Assembly (NCBI GenBank): GCA_902702965.1
Contig: CACRXP010000411.1
Coordinates: 53,561 to 117,560, forward strand
DNA from: Spirometra erinaceieuropaei
Taxonomy: Eukaryota; Platyhelminthes; Cestoda; Diphyllobothriidea; Diphyllobothriidae
Length of the DNA: 64,000 nt
Direction of reading: 5' to 3'
A program made the translations under genes and the position numbers. The notes beneath the pieces were generated by a model that was not told the DNA's origin, did not search any database, and saw only the letters and a program-made list of their open reading frames with translations. Below are positions 1-11,147 of this stretch, piece by piece. The number at the start of each line of letters is the position of its first letter. Position 1 is the stretch's first letter.

Positions 1-570
1 GGTACGATTACAATGGGAATTAATATGCGGCAAAATCCTATAATGTTTCGTACTCGCCAGGATGTCGGCTTTTAGATGCATTCCTTTTTTACTTCCTGTA
101 AAAAACGCATTTGGTAACAAATGACTACTTTATTAGTATATATGTTTAACCTTGATTTTAATGGTCTTATAAATTGAAAAATATTTTGTAGAAACCAAGT
201 AAAATATGTTTTATTTTACCCGTTTTGTGGAGGATCACGTTGTATTTAAATTTTTTACCTGGAGAACGGGTAAATTTGGCTTTCGAAAAAGTTTCTGTAT
301 GCCCGAATAACTTTAAGGCTGATCAGCCGTTGCATTAGCTTTTAGCGATTTCAGTTCACAAGGCACTTGCTTTCGGCTTAAGGAAATTCATATATTCTCC
401 TATACGTTGGAAAAGATACCATGCAGAGTTCATAAAATATTGCAATGGATGTGGACTATGTTCCTCATCTCATGAGAAGCATTGGCAAACGGACATGTGC
501 GATACTGTATGAATAGACATTTCAGGGTCTTAAAAATCCCACAGTTGGAAACTTTTCGAGAGACCGAATA

Positions 571-602
<32 letters not shown>

Positions 603-953
603 CTTCTCCTTCTTCTTCAGGTAAAAGGTTTAAAAACAACGTGGTCCCACACCAAACGAGTAAAATAAAACATTTTTTTACGTGGGTTCTGTGAAATATT
701 TTTGAATTTTTAAGACCATTAAAATCAGTTTGAAAAATATATACTACTTAAGTAGTCATTTTTTACCAACTGCGTTTTCTACAGGAAGTAAACAAGGAGT
801 GCATTCAAAAGCCGACATCCTGGCAAGTACGAAACATTATAGGATTATGCCGCATATTAATTTCTATTGTAATCGTACCTTAGTAATCCTCCCTAATCAA
901 AAACGCATTTCAGAATTTTGGCCAACATTTCATGAGTTAGGTCACTCACTGTA
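1..953. mobile_element. Foldback (long inverted repeat) element, copy A, left end cut by window
   Basis: Positions 1-90 are the reverse complement of about 800-886, and the arms continue inward. The right terminus (about 921-953) has the family ending seen at 25931, 30983 and 38058, close to ACTGTA. The loop (about 430-570) is similar to the loops of copies B and C. No transposase-like protein is encoded; short open frames here are mirror images of each other across the two arms. The (CTT)n tract lies inside the element. I infer a non-autonomous foldback or MITE-type DNA element. Confidence 0.7.
573..618. repeat. (CTT)n microsatellite
   Basis: An almost pure trinucleotide CTT run of about 46 bp lies in the central part of foldback copy A. 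It gives poly-Ser and poly-Glu open frames on the two strands, which are artefacts of the repeat. Confidence 0.9.
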
Positions 954-3900
954 CTTCTCTATGATTATATCATAATCGCTGAACGGCGATTTAGTTTTAA
1001 TAGGTGGCTACTCGACTTTCAAGGTATAATTTATCGCAATAAATTTGGTAAGAAAGGATCATATGACACATATGCTGCCCTATTTAATTATATGTGGTTT
1101 TTACTACTCCAAAATAAGCGTTCAATAGAAAAATATAAATGTGCAGAATATGCATCATTCAAAACCACCACATCAGTAGCATTTCTAATGAATCTAGGAA
1201 AAGATAAACTTAAAAGAATACCGAAAGCGCCATTTGGATGCAGATGCTGATTGGGCAATCGCCTGAAATGATTATTATAATCATTTTATGGGGGCAAGGG
1301 CGGCTGATTTTCGGCGTAAATAAACATTGTTCACGAGAGCATCAGCGGAACAAGGTCTTCGGACAACTTCCATTACCGAGTTTAAGATAATTATTTTGCT
1401 CACTGATCGAACGTTGAAGTTTGAAGCCCAATACTAGGCGTTAAATTACACTGAAATAAGCGTAAAACAGAACAATTTATGGTGGCTCGGGAACCTGTCT
1501 AAAACGTACAAAATAATATCTATTTAAAAGTAAAAGGCCTATGCCTAAAAAATGACAAGGAAAGTGTTGATAACAAGAAAATATTTTTTTAAATGCTTTA
1601 TTAACAAAAATACGTGTTGAGTGAATGAACGTGAGTAGTGAAATACTCAGTGCACGTTCGTTTAGGCAACGAAGGTACAGGAGGGTTTTCAGTAGTGGCG
1701 CCTAGAAAACAAAATAATCAGTGGGCTAAATATCTACCAGAAATAAGAATGCCGGTCTACCCCCTGCTTGATTTTTGTCAGTATCTAAAGTGGTATCCGA
1801 GACGCTAGTAAATTATTTTTCTGTTTTTGAATTGATTCAGATGCGATCAATCTGGATGAGTTAGATTTCGCTTAATTTGTCAGGATTGATGTTGCGTTTC
1901 TGGTTCATGAGTAAGAAATGAAGAGATACTTGGTAAAAAACGTGAGAAGTTTAGCATTTTTGAAATGGAAACCAAGAAAGATAAGGGAGACATAAGTGGC
2001 CATTTCCGGCCTGTCAGGCAATCAGTCGACCGTTACAATTTTTCGTCGCATTCATTCCCAAGTGCATTTTTAACAGAGGACGTTTTCAATCATATTTATA
2101 CGCTTACCTAAACAAGGTACTCGACCATTAAAGAAAATAGGCACCACACCAATGCCTAGGAAAAGCTTGGCTTGCTAAAAGAAAAATATCTAAAAGATTT
2201 TTATTTCAAAGATGCTCTGCGGGGTTTTTTGCACACACAAATTTATATTCTTCATCATTTTTAACAAGATGAGATCATGGAAAAATCTAGAACATTTGTT
2301 TACTTAAGAACTACCATATCTGGAGATTTTCGAGAAGTTTGAGTGCGGCAGAAAAAATAGTGCCCATTGAAATGGTTACCTTGCGTTCGGAGCATTCATT
2401 TGAGCAGACTGATAAATAAAAATCTTAAAAGTGACCGAAATCTTTTCGGAGATGGTATATTTGCACAAATTTCGTTTTATTTGAGTTATGCGAACACGAA
2501 ATTGACGCTTGGTTGGTCCAATAACTTGCCGTAGTTCAGTGTTACTTAGGTTGTTGTAATACGCAGATAATGCAGGAGATAAAAAATGTTCCAACTATTT
2601 AACAGATGTGTTTTCTCAACACAACCTTCAAATTTATGAATTGTCTGACGCCTTTCCAGCAGAACTGTTGGAATCAGCGCCAACACCGGAAGAATCCGAA
2701 CTACACTTTTCCTAAGCAGTCAATTTATCCCGAAGGTGACTGATTCGAATGCCTAAGAACACGCCCAATCGGGAGGCAGAATACGACATTGTATTTATAA
2801 TCTTTCAGAATTTCTCCGTGTATATCAACTTCCAAAAACGAAATGGAGAGGTTTTTCCGTTCGCAAACATACTTTAAAAGCTCTTATTCCTTTTTGGCAG
2901 GTTTGACCGCGCTCATTATTTTTCTTTGATCCACCAGGCGCGACCAATTTAATGACCTCATTTTTGAAAAAGAAAAACAAATCGGATTTGCTCCAAGTAA
3001 ACACTTATGCCGATTAATGTCCCGGCTTCTTATAAAACTGCTAACTCTAGTCTGCGATCTAAAGTGCACCCGAAATTGGTGTTCAAAGAAGAATTTTCTG
3101 AAGCGGCAAAGCAAATATGTTAGCTAGAGGAGACAGAGCCGGTTCTGCTATACCGAAACTGAGAAAGCTCAGCTATGCATATCTCAGTCCGACTTACAGT
3201 TTCGATTTGTCCAGCCTGGAGTCGATTAATTCGAGGCTCTGACTCCTAATTTATGGTGCCACTAGCATTTGATTTTCCCCTGGTTTTTGGATGGGAATTG
3301 TTCAGTCAGAATTTCTTGTAGACAAACAGAAGGACAGTCGAGGGATATGTGTGCTAAGTGTTCGAGGTCATGACCATTTATAAAATCCCTTACGTGGAGC
3401 CTTCTTGAACAGTCGGTCGGTTTGGCCTCTTCCTCACCCCTACGGTCTTTCTGTTTTTATGTATTTCTGTAGTATTTCTGCTCTAGCAATATGAACTGTA
3501 TCTCCGTTACGTAGTTCGATCTGTTCATGAAACCATGCTTGTTTGTTTATCCGGCATGGTTACCAAGATATCTTTGTTCTTTCGCAGTTATTTTAAATCT
3601 TCCACTTGTGATTTTTCATTAATCTCCGACTTATTCAGGTACTGATAATAACAAGTCACGAACGCTGATTTAAAGTGTTGAATACTGCCTGCGGAGGCGA
3701 ACAGTATATCGTAGGTTTGGCTCCAGATTTTCTCGAACTGCGTTTCTTATTCTAACTGATTAACATTTCAATGAGATATATAAAACTGCAGATCAAACGA
3801 TAGTACTACAGGTGATGTTTTGTCAAGATTTATATAAGATTTGTTGAGTATGCGCCGACCATGACCCTTTGGCAGCCGTGAATGTGGTTTCATTTCGTTC

Positions 3901-4138
3901 ACACCTTCGAGAAACGCAGAACTCTGCCTCCCCGCTTTTTCTTCCTATGGACTGCGTATAGCTGCTGAATGCTTGTCTCCTGTTCTTTATCAGGATGCCA
4001 AGGACGGCTGTCCCTCAAAGTTCCTTTACAATGGGACGCTACAAGTGAAATCCTATGAAGACACCTTGGTCGAGCTGTCTCGAGATCCTTCCCAGCAGCA
4101 CGGGTTCGAATCGTATTCTTTACTAACCCCACTTTACG
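954..4138. other. AT-rich stretch without recognisable gene
   Basis: Only short open frames (up to about 80 residues) occur, with no familiar domain, RNA gene or splice-supported exon. From about 3920 to 4138 the sequence becomes richer in GC and leads into the GIY-YIG relic that follows; it may belong to the same decayed element. Confidence 0.5.
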
Positions 4139-4525
4139 CGGAGAAGGCAAGGCTAATTTGCTATCTCAGACCACCTCAGTGTGCATCTACTCCTGCCTTG
4201 CTCCTGTAGAGCGGGTTGTATGGGTCGCAAAAGTCGACACCTATCCAGAAGAATACGAAATGACCTATGGCCATGACCGGGAAAAGACGAAAGTAGGAGT
4301 ATAAACAGCGCCATTCTCGCACGTTGTTGATCCCGGACATCGTATGGATCCCAGCGAAGCTTTCCGCATGATTTATAAGGTCCCATCGAGCTACCCCAAG
4401 TTTTTGGGCCAGCGTCTATTAGCAACAGCAAAAGCGGCCGCTATCAGGTTACGGAGACCGGTCTTGCTTGGGCAGAAGCATCTCATTCAGGTTCCGCGCT
4501 TACTGTGGTCAAAAGTCGACTAACT
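4139..4525 (+). pseudogene. Penelope-like GIY-YIG domain relic 1
   Basis: Frameshifted translation matches the relic at 6427-6771: a segment CIYS, then HVVDPGHRMDPSEAFRMIYK, VPSSYPKFLGQRLLAT and a final RLRRPVLLGQ block. These correspond to the C-terminal half of the endonuclease-like domain that follows RT in Penelope-like elements. The first half (the GIY-YIG strand) is blurred by frameshifts and a stop codon. Downstream, 4620-4700 resembles 7195-7260, so this and the third relic share flanking sequence. It is non-functional. Confidence 0.6.
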
Positions 4526-6426
4526 ATGCACATGCGCCTCTCCGCGCCCTTTCACTCTCACTCCGCCCTAGCATAACACCTATTGCCTCCCCCATATTCC
4601 CACACACCGCCTGTGTCTTAAGACAAAGTTTAATCGATTTATCTGATCACTTGACCCCCTTTCCATATAAATGTACTGGCCTGACGGCAATTTATCGAAA
4701 GCCAAAGTAGGTTTGCCGACTAATCTTCCGAATACAGCCATGGAAATTTTCGCAATAATAAGCAAGTTTACATTTTCCGCCTGGATGCGGAAAAGTGAGT
4801 TTGAATGCAAAGAAATTTAATTTTGACAGAAGAAAGGGTAAGAGAGGCTCGTGCCTTTTCTACTGATTATCTGTGTTTATGCAGTTTAAGACAATCAAAT
4901 GTGGTAGGAGGACTCCAAACTTGCTGAGAGACGAACTCGCGTCGTAGGTTTCTGCCATTGTTTGGGACGCAGGAACCCCGGACTATCGCGAAGACGCCGC
5001 AGCAGGTGAGTTAATTAACGACTGTTTCGCTTATTAAAGTGACATTTCTCCAAAGCATGGAAAGCGCCTGGGTGGACTGAAATTTGAACCATCCGTCTAG
5101 GTGCCCGAAGTGTCCCACGTGGACTGCTACTATCGCTTGACAGGCGTGCGTGGTGCCACAAAGGTTTCACTCACAGCCAAAAGCTGGTGCAAATTATTAG
5201 CGTCTCTCATTGATTCCGGTAAATATTTGTCTTGAATACCATTCTGATTAAGGAGGCGGGGTCAACGTTGCTGTGACCCAAACAGGTTAGAGCTTACCAT
5301 GCACTCATTTATTCCGTCCTGTTGCCTTGTCATAAGCAACAGACGCAGCAGCATCGTCGTCGTCATCACCACCATTGCTTCAAAAACGTTAACATGAAAA
5401 TCAATAAGGCCGAGATCTCTCGGCCATTGGTCGGTGTCTTCCCGCAGGAAGCACAGACGGCCTGGCCTGGTCTATGGGCTGCAAGTAAGTGAGCATTAGC
5501 AGAATTTGTTGAATGTCTGTGCTCCTTAACCGACAGACCTAGACGCGCATTGTCAGTCCCTTAACACTTGTCGGCCGACTGAAAATGAGGACAAAAGTAA
5601 CTGAACAATTCCTCTTTCGCCGGGCGCACTTATGCTCCCTAAGCATTATGGTCAATCCAAGATTCAACGGACCATGGAGCGGAACGGTCATGGTTGCTGG
5701 AAACTAGGTCAACACAAAGTACATATTGCCGTCTCAACAATTAGAACAATAAAAACAAAATTAAATTGATTATTGGTGAGAAGAACTACCTAACAGTGAA
5801 GATTCTTACGTTCATCGAAAGTACGAGCACACAAGGACTGTTACTTTCTAAGAGTAAAGACCCACCTAGTATCAAATTTTAAACATCTATGAGTATCAAC
5901 GGTGATATGAACGAGTTCTCAGAAATCCTGTTCAGGCCCACGGTCCAGCTCTGAAGGCCAGTACGCGAACTGTTTTTCAGAGATTACGTGACATTTGGCA
6001 CAGAATAATTAATTGAGGGAGGACTAACCGACGCACATGGAGCACGCAGTTACATTTAGAAATTCGGAGGTACTATTTGCTTTAATTACGTTCTTGCCTC
6101 GTTACTTAGCATAATTCCGAAAGTCTCTTCAGAACGAGTGCCCTGGGCATGACCGAAAGGCCACAAAAGCCCGTATGCAGACGGTAGGACAGAAAAGACC
6201 TTTATTAAGTGGTGTTTTGGCAGATTTGATTAATTGATTTTGAGTTGCGAAAATCCCCATACCTCTATTCAGAAGGCAAGGTGGCGTGCGAACGTCCGGC
6301 CAATATACGAACTTCGCTAATTTCGTACTACTCCAAACAAACGGAAGCTAGTCACGTGTTTGGCACAGAGAGCTTGGAAAATTCGTTCAACAGATAGTAT
6401 CGAGGAGGAACTTAGAAATATCCAGG
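4526..6426. other. No gene seen; shared repeat flank and short triplet run
   Basis: About 4620-4700 shares a recognisable block with 7195-7260, suggesting repeat-derived DNA. A short cluster of CAG, TCG and ATC triplets lies at about 5340-5380. No open frame longer than about 80 residues is convincing and no exon is supported. Confidence 0.45.
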
Positions 6427-6771
6427 ACCACCTCAATGTGCATCTACTCATTCACTTGCTCCTGTGGAACAGGTTATATTGGTCGGCACCTTTCCAAAAG
6501 AATACGAGAACACCTTCGCGCACGGCTTACAAAAGGTGAAGCTAGGAGAATATACAATGCCATCCTTGCGCATGCAGTGGATTCAGGGCATCGTGTGGGT
6601 CCCGCTGAAGATTTTCGTGTAATTTATAAGGTCCCCTCGAGCTACCCTAAGCTACTGGGCCAGCATCTGTTAGCAACATCAGAAGCGGCCGCCATAAGGT
6701 TACGAAAACCGACCCTATGCTCCCAGAAAAACTTTATTCCGGCTCCGCGCTTACCGTTGTAAAAGGTTGAC
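6427..6771 (+). pseudogene. Penelope-like GIY-YIG domain relic 2 (best preserved)
   Basis: An open frame of 108 residues starts CIYSFTCSCGTGYIGRHLSK and continues RIREHL and ILAHAVDSGHRVGP. CIYSF plus GTGYIGR is the two-strand GIY-YIG core, and the R-x3-E-H helix is typical of this nuclease family in Penelope-like elements. The RT part is absent upstream, so this is a 5'-truncated orphan. It lies between relics 1 and 3, all on the plus strand within about 3.6 kb. Whether the domain could still fold is unknown. Confidence 0.7.
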
Positions 6772-6887
6772 TAACCACATACACTTTTCTGCTCCCTTCC
6801 GCTCCTAACTACCCGCTATTTTAAAAATTCAATGATATTTTGGCAGATTTTAAATAATTAATATTGACCCAACTGTGAAAAACTCGG

Positions 6888-6969
6888 CGCCTCGGTGGGA
6901 TTCGAACCAACGCAGTAAGGGGGAAGGTTTTAGTACAGCCAACGCTCTAACCACCTGAGCTACGAGGCC
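6888..6969 (-). tRNA. tRNA-like sequence, probably pseudogene or SINE head
   Basis: Read on the minus strand, it has an acceptor 5' half GGCCTCG, a perfect D stem GCTC/GAGC with loop AGGTGGTTA, a T loop TTCGAAT with a near-perfect stem, and a 3' half CGAGGCG (one mismatch). The 82-nt length and the middle section do not form a normal 5-bp anticodon stem with a 7-nt loop, so no anticodon can be assigned. It may be a tRNA pseudogene, an intron-bearing tRNA, or the tRNA-derived head of a SINE. Confidence 0.45.
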
Positions 6970-7194
6970 CCGCCGGACGACGCGAGTTTTATCACACTTG
7001 GGTCAAGTTACCCGCCCAACCTACTGCAACGTCTGGAATCCACCAAATCTGATACAGTAAGTTGACTGCCCAAGCAGGATTTCCTAAGTAATTCACCTAG
7101 AATCCACCAGATGACTACTAGGCTCACGTAATTCATTGCTATTTTGGCAGATTTTAAATTTAAAATTTAAAAAATTAACTGTAATCGTTTTTTT

Positions 7195-7690
7195 TCGCTC
7201 ACTCTACCCCTTCCCATATAACTGTACTGGCCTGATAAGAAGTTATCGAAAGCAACGTTCGCTCGCCACCTTGTCTTCTGAATTCATTTTAACCTTACTC
7301 GGCGACAGCCGAGGTCCTAACTCAAGGTGCATCACGCAACTTTCCAGGAGCGGAAGCCCATGTACTGGTACCACCCTATACAGAGACGGCAAGGAAAAAC
7401 TACCAGCTCAGACCACCTCTGTGTGTATTTACTCCTTCACCTGCTTCTGGAGGGCCGAATATACTGTTCAGACGAGTCGACGTTTGTGCAAAAGCATAAC
7501 AGAATATCTTTCAACATGGTTAGGTAGGGGTCAGGCAAAGAACATTAACAGTTCTATTCTCGCGCATATGGTAGACATAGGCCAGAGAGGCCTTGCAAAT
7601 GATTTACGCAGTTCTGTCAAGCCATCCAAAAGTACCTAGATAGCGTCTGTTAGCTACGGCGGAGGCGGTTGCGATCGGGCTATGGAGACG
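7195..7690 (+). pseudogene. Penelope-like GIY-YIG domain relic 3
   Basis: The open frame contains CIYSFTCFWRAEYTVQTSRR followed by SILAHMVDIGQRGLANDLR, aligning to relic 2. The core Tyr-Ile-Gly has become Tyr-Thr-Val, and a frameshift follows at the end. An upstream linker (about 7380-7420) is retained, so more of the N-terminal side survives here than in the other two relics. It is non-functional. Confidence 0.6.
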
Positions 7691-9304
7691 GGTCCTGTGA
7701 GCACTTCATACAGGCGCCACAGTTGTCAGGGTTCCAAGCCACCAAGCCAGCCATCCGCATATACTTACATTCCATAGTGCCCACCATCCCTCCCTGGCAT
7801 TGACTGTAGTTTTGTTTTTCCCTTGCCAAACCCTAAATAAGGTACTATTTTCTACTTGCCCAATAGTTAATTCAATAGCAACAGGCCCGAAGATAATTTG
7901 TCAAACTCTGACGTGTGCATGACAAACTGTCTTTTGTAAACTTATTTATCTTAATTACTTTCGGTTAGATGTGGACCTGGTTGGTGCAGGCTACTGCGAG
8001 CAGGATCCGTCGTACTTTATTCAGGCCGCAGACATAAACTGGATATACCTAATCGCCAACGGTAGTATATGGAGAGAAATAAAACACCTATTTACTTCAA
8101 CTGACCAATGTTTGTTTACAAAGAAAAGTGTCTTACTTTCAATTGCTGTTTCGTCCCATGAGTAGGGCATGATCAGTTGGACTTAGTCAAAGTCTTCGTT
8201 TGCAAAAATAGAAAAATGCAGATTACCTTCGCAGAGGCATTGCTTTCCTAAGCAAATGAAGTATGCAAACTAAACACTTTTGTGTTTGTGCCCCTCACGC
8301 GAAAGCGAAAATAAAGCCCACACAGGGCTCACTGGCTTAAATGTGTCAGCTAGGACCAGTTTACGTTGTCTTGTGCGGATTAGAAATCCCTTTATGTCTG
8401 ACTACTAACGTCAACGTAAGTTACGAGTGGTCTTTGTCGATCACTTATGTAACTGCAGGAAGTAATTGGGCCACCCACCGTTCCCATTATAAGCCAGCTA
8501 AAAGTCCAGATAAGTGCTTATCCGAAATTTTCGCATAATTGCATTTTAGAGTCTCCCTTCATCAGTTGAAAACTAGCGACGCAAGACTTTTTTCGAGTGT
8601 CAAAACGCCTGTTAACAATTGCTCAAGTTCTAATAAAAAACCCATTCACGGTGCAATCTTGCGGCTCACTCACTACTTTTTATTTGTTTGACGTCAGTAA
8701 CCCGGCGATATTAATTTTTTTCGAAGAATTGGTGGTCGTATATTCTACAGTTTACTCGATCTCCTCGACGTGGACCCAAGTTAGCAATATAACCTAGTAC
8801 ATCCACAGAGAGGTTGCATTTTCAAGTAACCTGCCCACCTCAGAAAACGAGATGGGTTCTAAAAAACAGTTTAGTCTCGGGAGATTGGCAAAGTAGGGCC
8901 GCACGAAGACACATACCACAACTTCGCAGTACGCATATTTTTTAATCTCAGTCAAGCAAATTGGTTGAAACTTTCAGCTGTTTATAGGGCTGTACATTGT
9001 GTGCTTTGGTCTCATATACTTTCGGGTAGAACTTGGCATTTTTCTGTATATCCTTAGGTTAGGAAATTTCCATTTGTAGTGCCTCTTCTACGATTATCTT
9101 GGGGACAGTAAACGTTTATGCGTCAACAGTCTGTTAGTACATCTTAATGTCGTCCGAACTTGCAGTTTTAATCGAGCGAATTTGGCTGAAGTAGCATCGC
9201 CAAAGTGTACATCCGGCAGAAGCTATGCCTTGGGATATATGTCAAACCTCATTTAATTATCCGTCGAAAATAATTCCGCTAACTGGGGGCATAAGCACAC
9301 AGTT
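7691..9304. other. No recognisable gene
   Basis: Several short open frames of 60-70 residues show no motif, repeat or splice-site support. I see nothing in this stretch that I can name. Confidence 0.5.
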
Positions 9305-9660
9305 CGACTGTCGTTGCCGATGATGTCCACCGTGTGTTTCATTAAAATGTGGAGCAGACACGGTGATTTGCGCGTGAATTAGTTTCTAGTGATAGCAGAC
9401 TTGCGCAGAATCAACGACACTTTCTCTTATCCCACTCCCCACCTGGACCCGGTGTCTGGATAGAGTCAAGAAGACCGGAGACGGGGTAGGGCGCAGGTAG
9501 ATGGCGCAGTCGAGTCCGCACCATGGCCTCCCATCCCCTACCCCCTGATCTACACAGCAAATAACCAGGTTTTTGACCAACAACAACCCCAAGCAGGGTT
9601 CATAAGGACGATGGTAACTTGGCGGCCATGCCAACCACCTGTATACCAAGCGGGAACGCG
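9305..9660 (+). mobile_element. Zinc-finger LINE 3' module, fragment
   Basis: Starts CAGTTCGACTGTCG and contains GTGTCTGGATAGAGTCAAGA and a following GACCGGAGACG block. These align with 10195-10450 and 21585-21800. It ends at an unrelated stretch near 9660. It is a GC-rich non-coding repeat of the family that flanks the zinc-finger LINE. Confidence 0.65.
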
Positions 9661-10194
9661 AACGCATCGACCGGCAGGGAACCAGGTGTCAGGGAACTGC
9701 TAGCGCATACCAGACTGCGATGGGCACGGTTTGCTGATACGGGCGTAGCACATGCTTACAGACCTTTTGACACTGGGACATACAAGAGACAGTCATGCAA
9801 TCGATTTCTTATCTAAAGCAATAAATAGCCTCTCAACAAGTAGTGACCCCTTACGATCAATACTGGTCCTCGTTCTTAATCCCCCGATCTGCGACAGATG
9901 GGTTTTCACCGAAGTGTGGCATATCTTGGCACCCGCTTCTGGCATTCATTAGGCCGATCCCACCAATGAGATGGCTCATCGGCTGACGGAGATGCACGGA
10001 TTCGTCAAGGCCTCTCTTGTCGCACTTTCGACTACTTCGGCTTCTCCTGCATCTTCCCTCTTCGACACGAAGCCACTAAGAACGAATCTTATACGAGATT
10101 ACGCAAAGAATGAGATGTCTGATGAGCTGACCAGGCCTTCATCATCCATACTCCAGTTTTCACATTGGCTCGTCCTTACGGTCATGACACGACA
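9661..10194. other. Unassigned sequence between two LINE modules
   Basis: Two overlapping short open frames, no recognisable domain. It is flanked on both sides by copies of the LINE-associated module, so it is probably old repeat DNA. Confidence 0.4.
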
Positions 10195-11147
10195 GTTCGA
10201 CCGTCGATTTCGACGATGTCCACCGTGTGCCCCACAGCTGCAGCAGCGGTGGGGGCAGGGACGGTGACTTGCGCAGGGGTTTATAGTGCCAGTAGACTTG
10301 CGTAGCATCTACCTACACTCTCTCCTCCTCCCCGGCCTGGGCCCGGTGTCAAGACAGAGTCAAGAAGACCGGAGACGAGGGAGACCGCAGGTGGATGGCT
10401 CGGACGGATCCTCACCTTGGCATTCCACCACACCCCCTGGTCTACACAACAATAACCAGGATTTAAACCAACACAACAGAGATTTGGAGGCTGGCACGGC
10501 CGAAGCCGCACCTAGGCGTGCCGCCAACGCCTGGCTCGGATCCCACGCTGTGGTGGGAATGCCATAAAGGCCACATTAAAAAGGAGCCATTGCAGCCTGA
10601 CTCTCAGACCGCCTCCCGTTAAGGAGGAGGTCCAAGGTACCCCGTCAGTTGGCAACCTTCCAAGCCACGGCTTTTAGCGCACCGTGATAGCTTCAAGCGC
10701 GTCAGATTGTTTATAGTGAGGAAAATGCGCTGAGTCGTCGACCTCACTCTCCCGCAACCTTCCAAGCCACGGCTTTTAGCGCACCGTGATAGCTTCAAGC
10801 GCGTCAGATTGTTTATAGTGAGGAAAATGCGCTGAGTCGTCGACCTCACTCTCCCTTCCCGTTCCCACACCCCAGCCACTGTCCGAGCCGGTCAGCAGAC
10901 TGGAGTGGGGAATGGGCGCGGTGGCTGACATGGTTGACTGACCATGCCTGCGCGCGCCACAGCACGACCTGGCCCCCCATACACACAAACATCAGGATTT
11001 CACACAACGGGGGTAGAACGGCGTGTCTTCCACTTGCGTGAGAGTGCCGTGGAAGGTGCTGTTTCAGCCCGTTCCCGGCCCACCAGTCCGCCACTCCACA
11101 CAACACACACACACAACGCGACGAACTGCGTAAACCGAGAGCGGGCG
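10195..11147 (+). mobile_element. LINE-associated GC-rich module, full-length copy
   Basis: This begins at a TCGACCGTCGATTTCGACGA block, passes a CCGGTGTCAAGACAGAG block and a CAGCCTGACTCTCAG block, then the duplicated CCTTCCAAGCCACGGC unit. It runs up to the stop codon of the minus-strand zinc-finger frame. The same block order occurs at 58666-59390 and, inverted, at 56401-57125 and 20640-21015. It acts as the 3' flank of the minus-strand LINE. Elsewhere plus-strand zinc-finger segments lead into the same module from the other side. Confidence 0.6.
10652..10855. repeat. 102-bp direct tandem duplication
   Basis: Two adjacent copies (10652-10753 and 10754-10855), apparently identical by eye, contain CAACCTTCCAAGCCACGGCT and end CCTCACTCTCCC. 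Single copies of this unit occur in the other modules (about 59080 and inverted at 20660), so the duplication is specific to this locus and looks recent. Confidence 0.85.
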
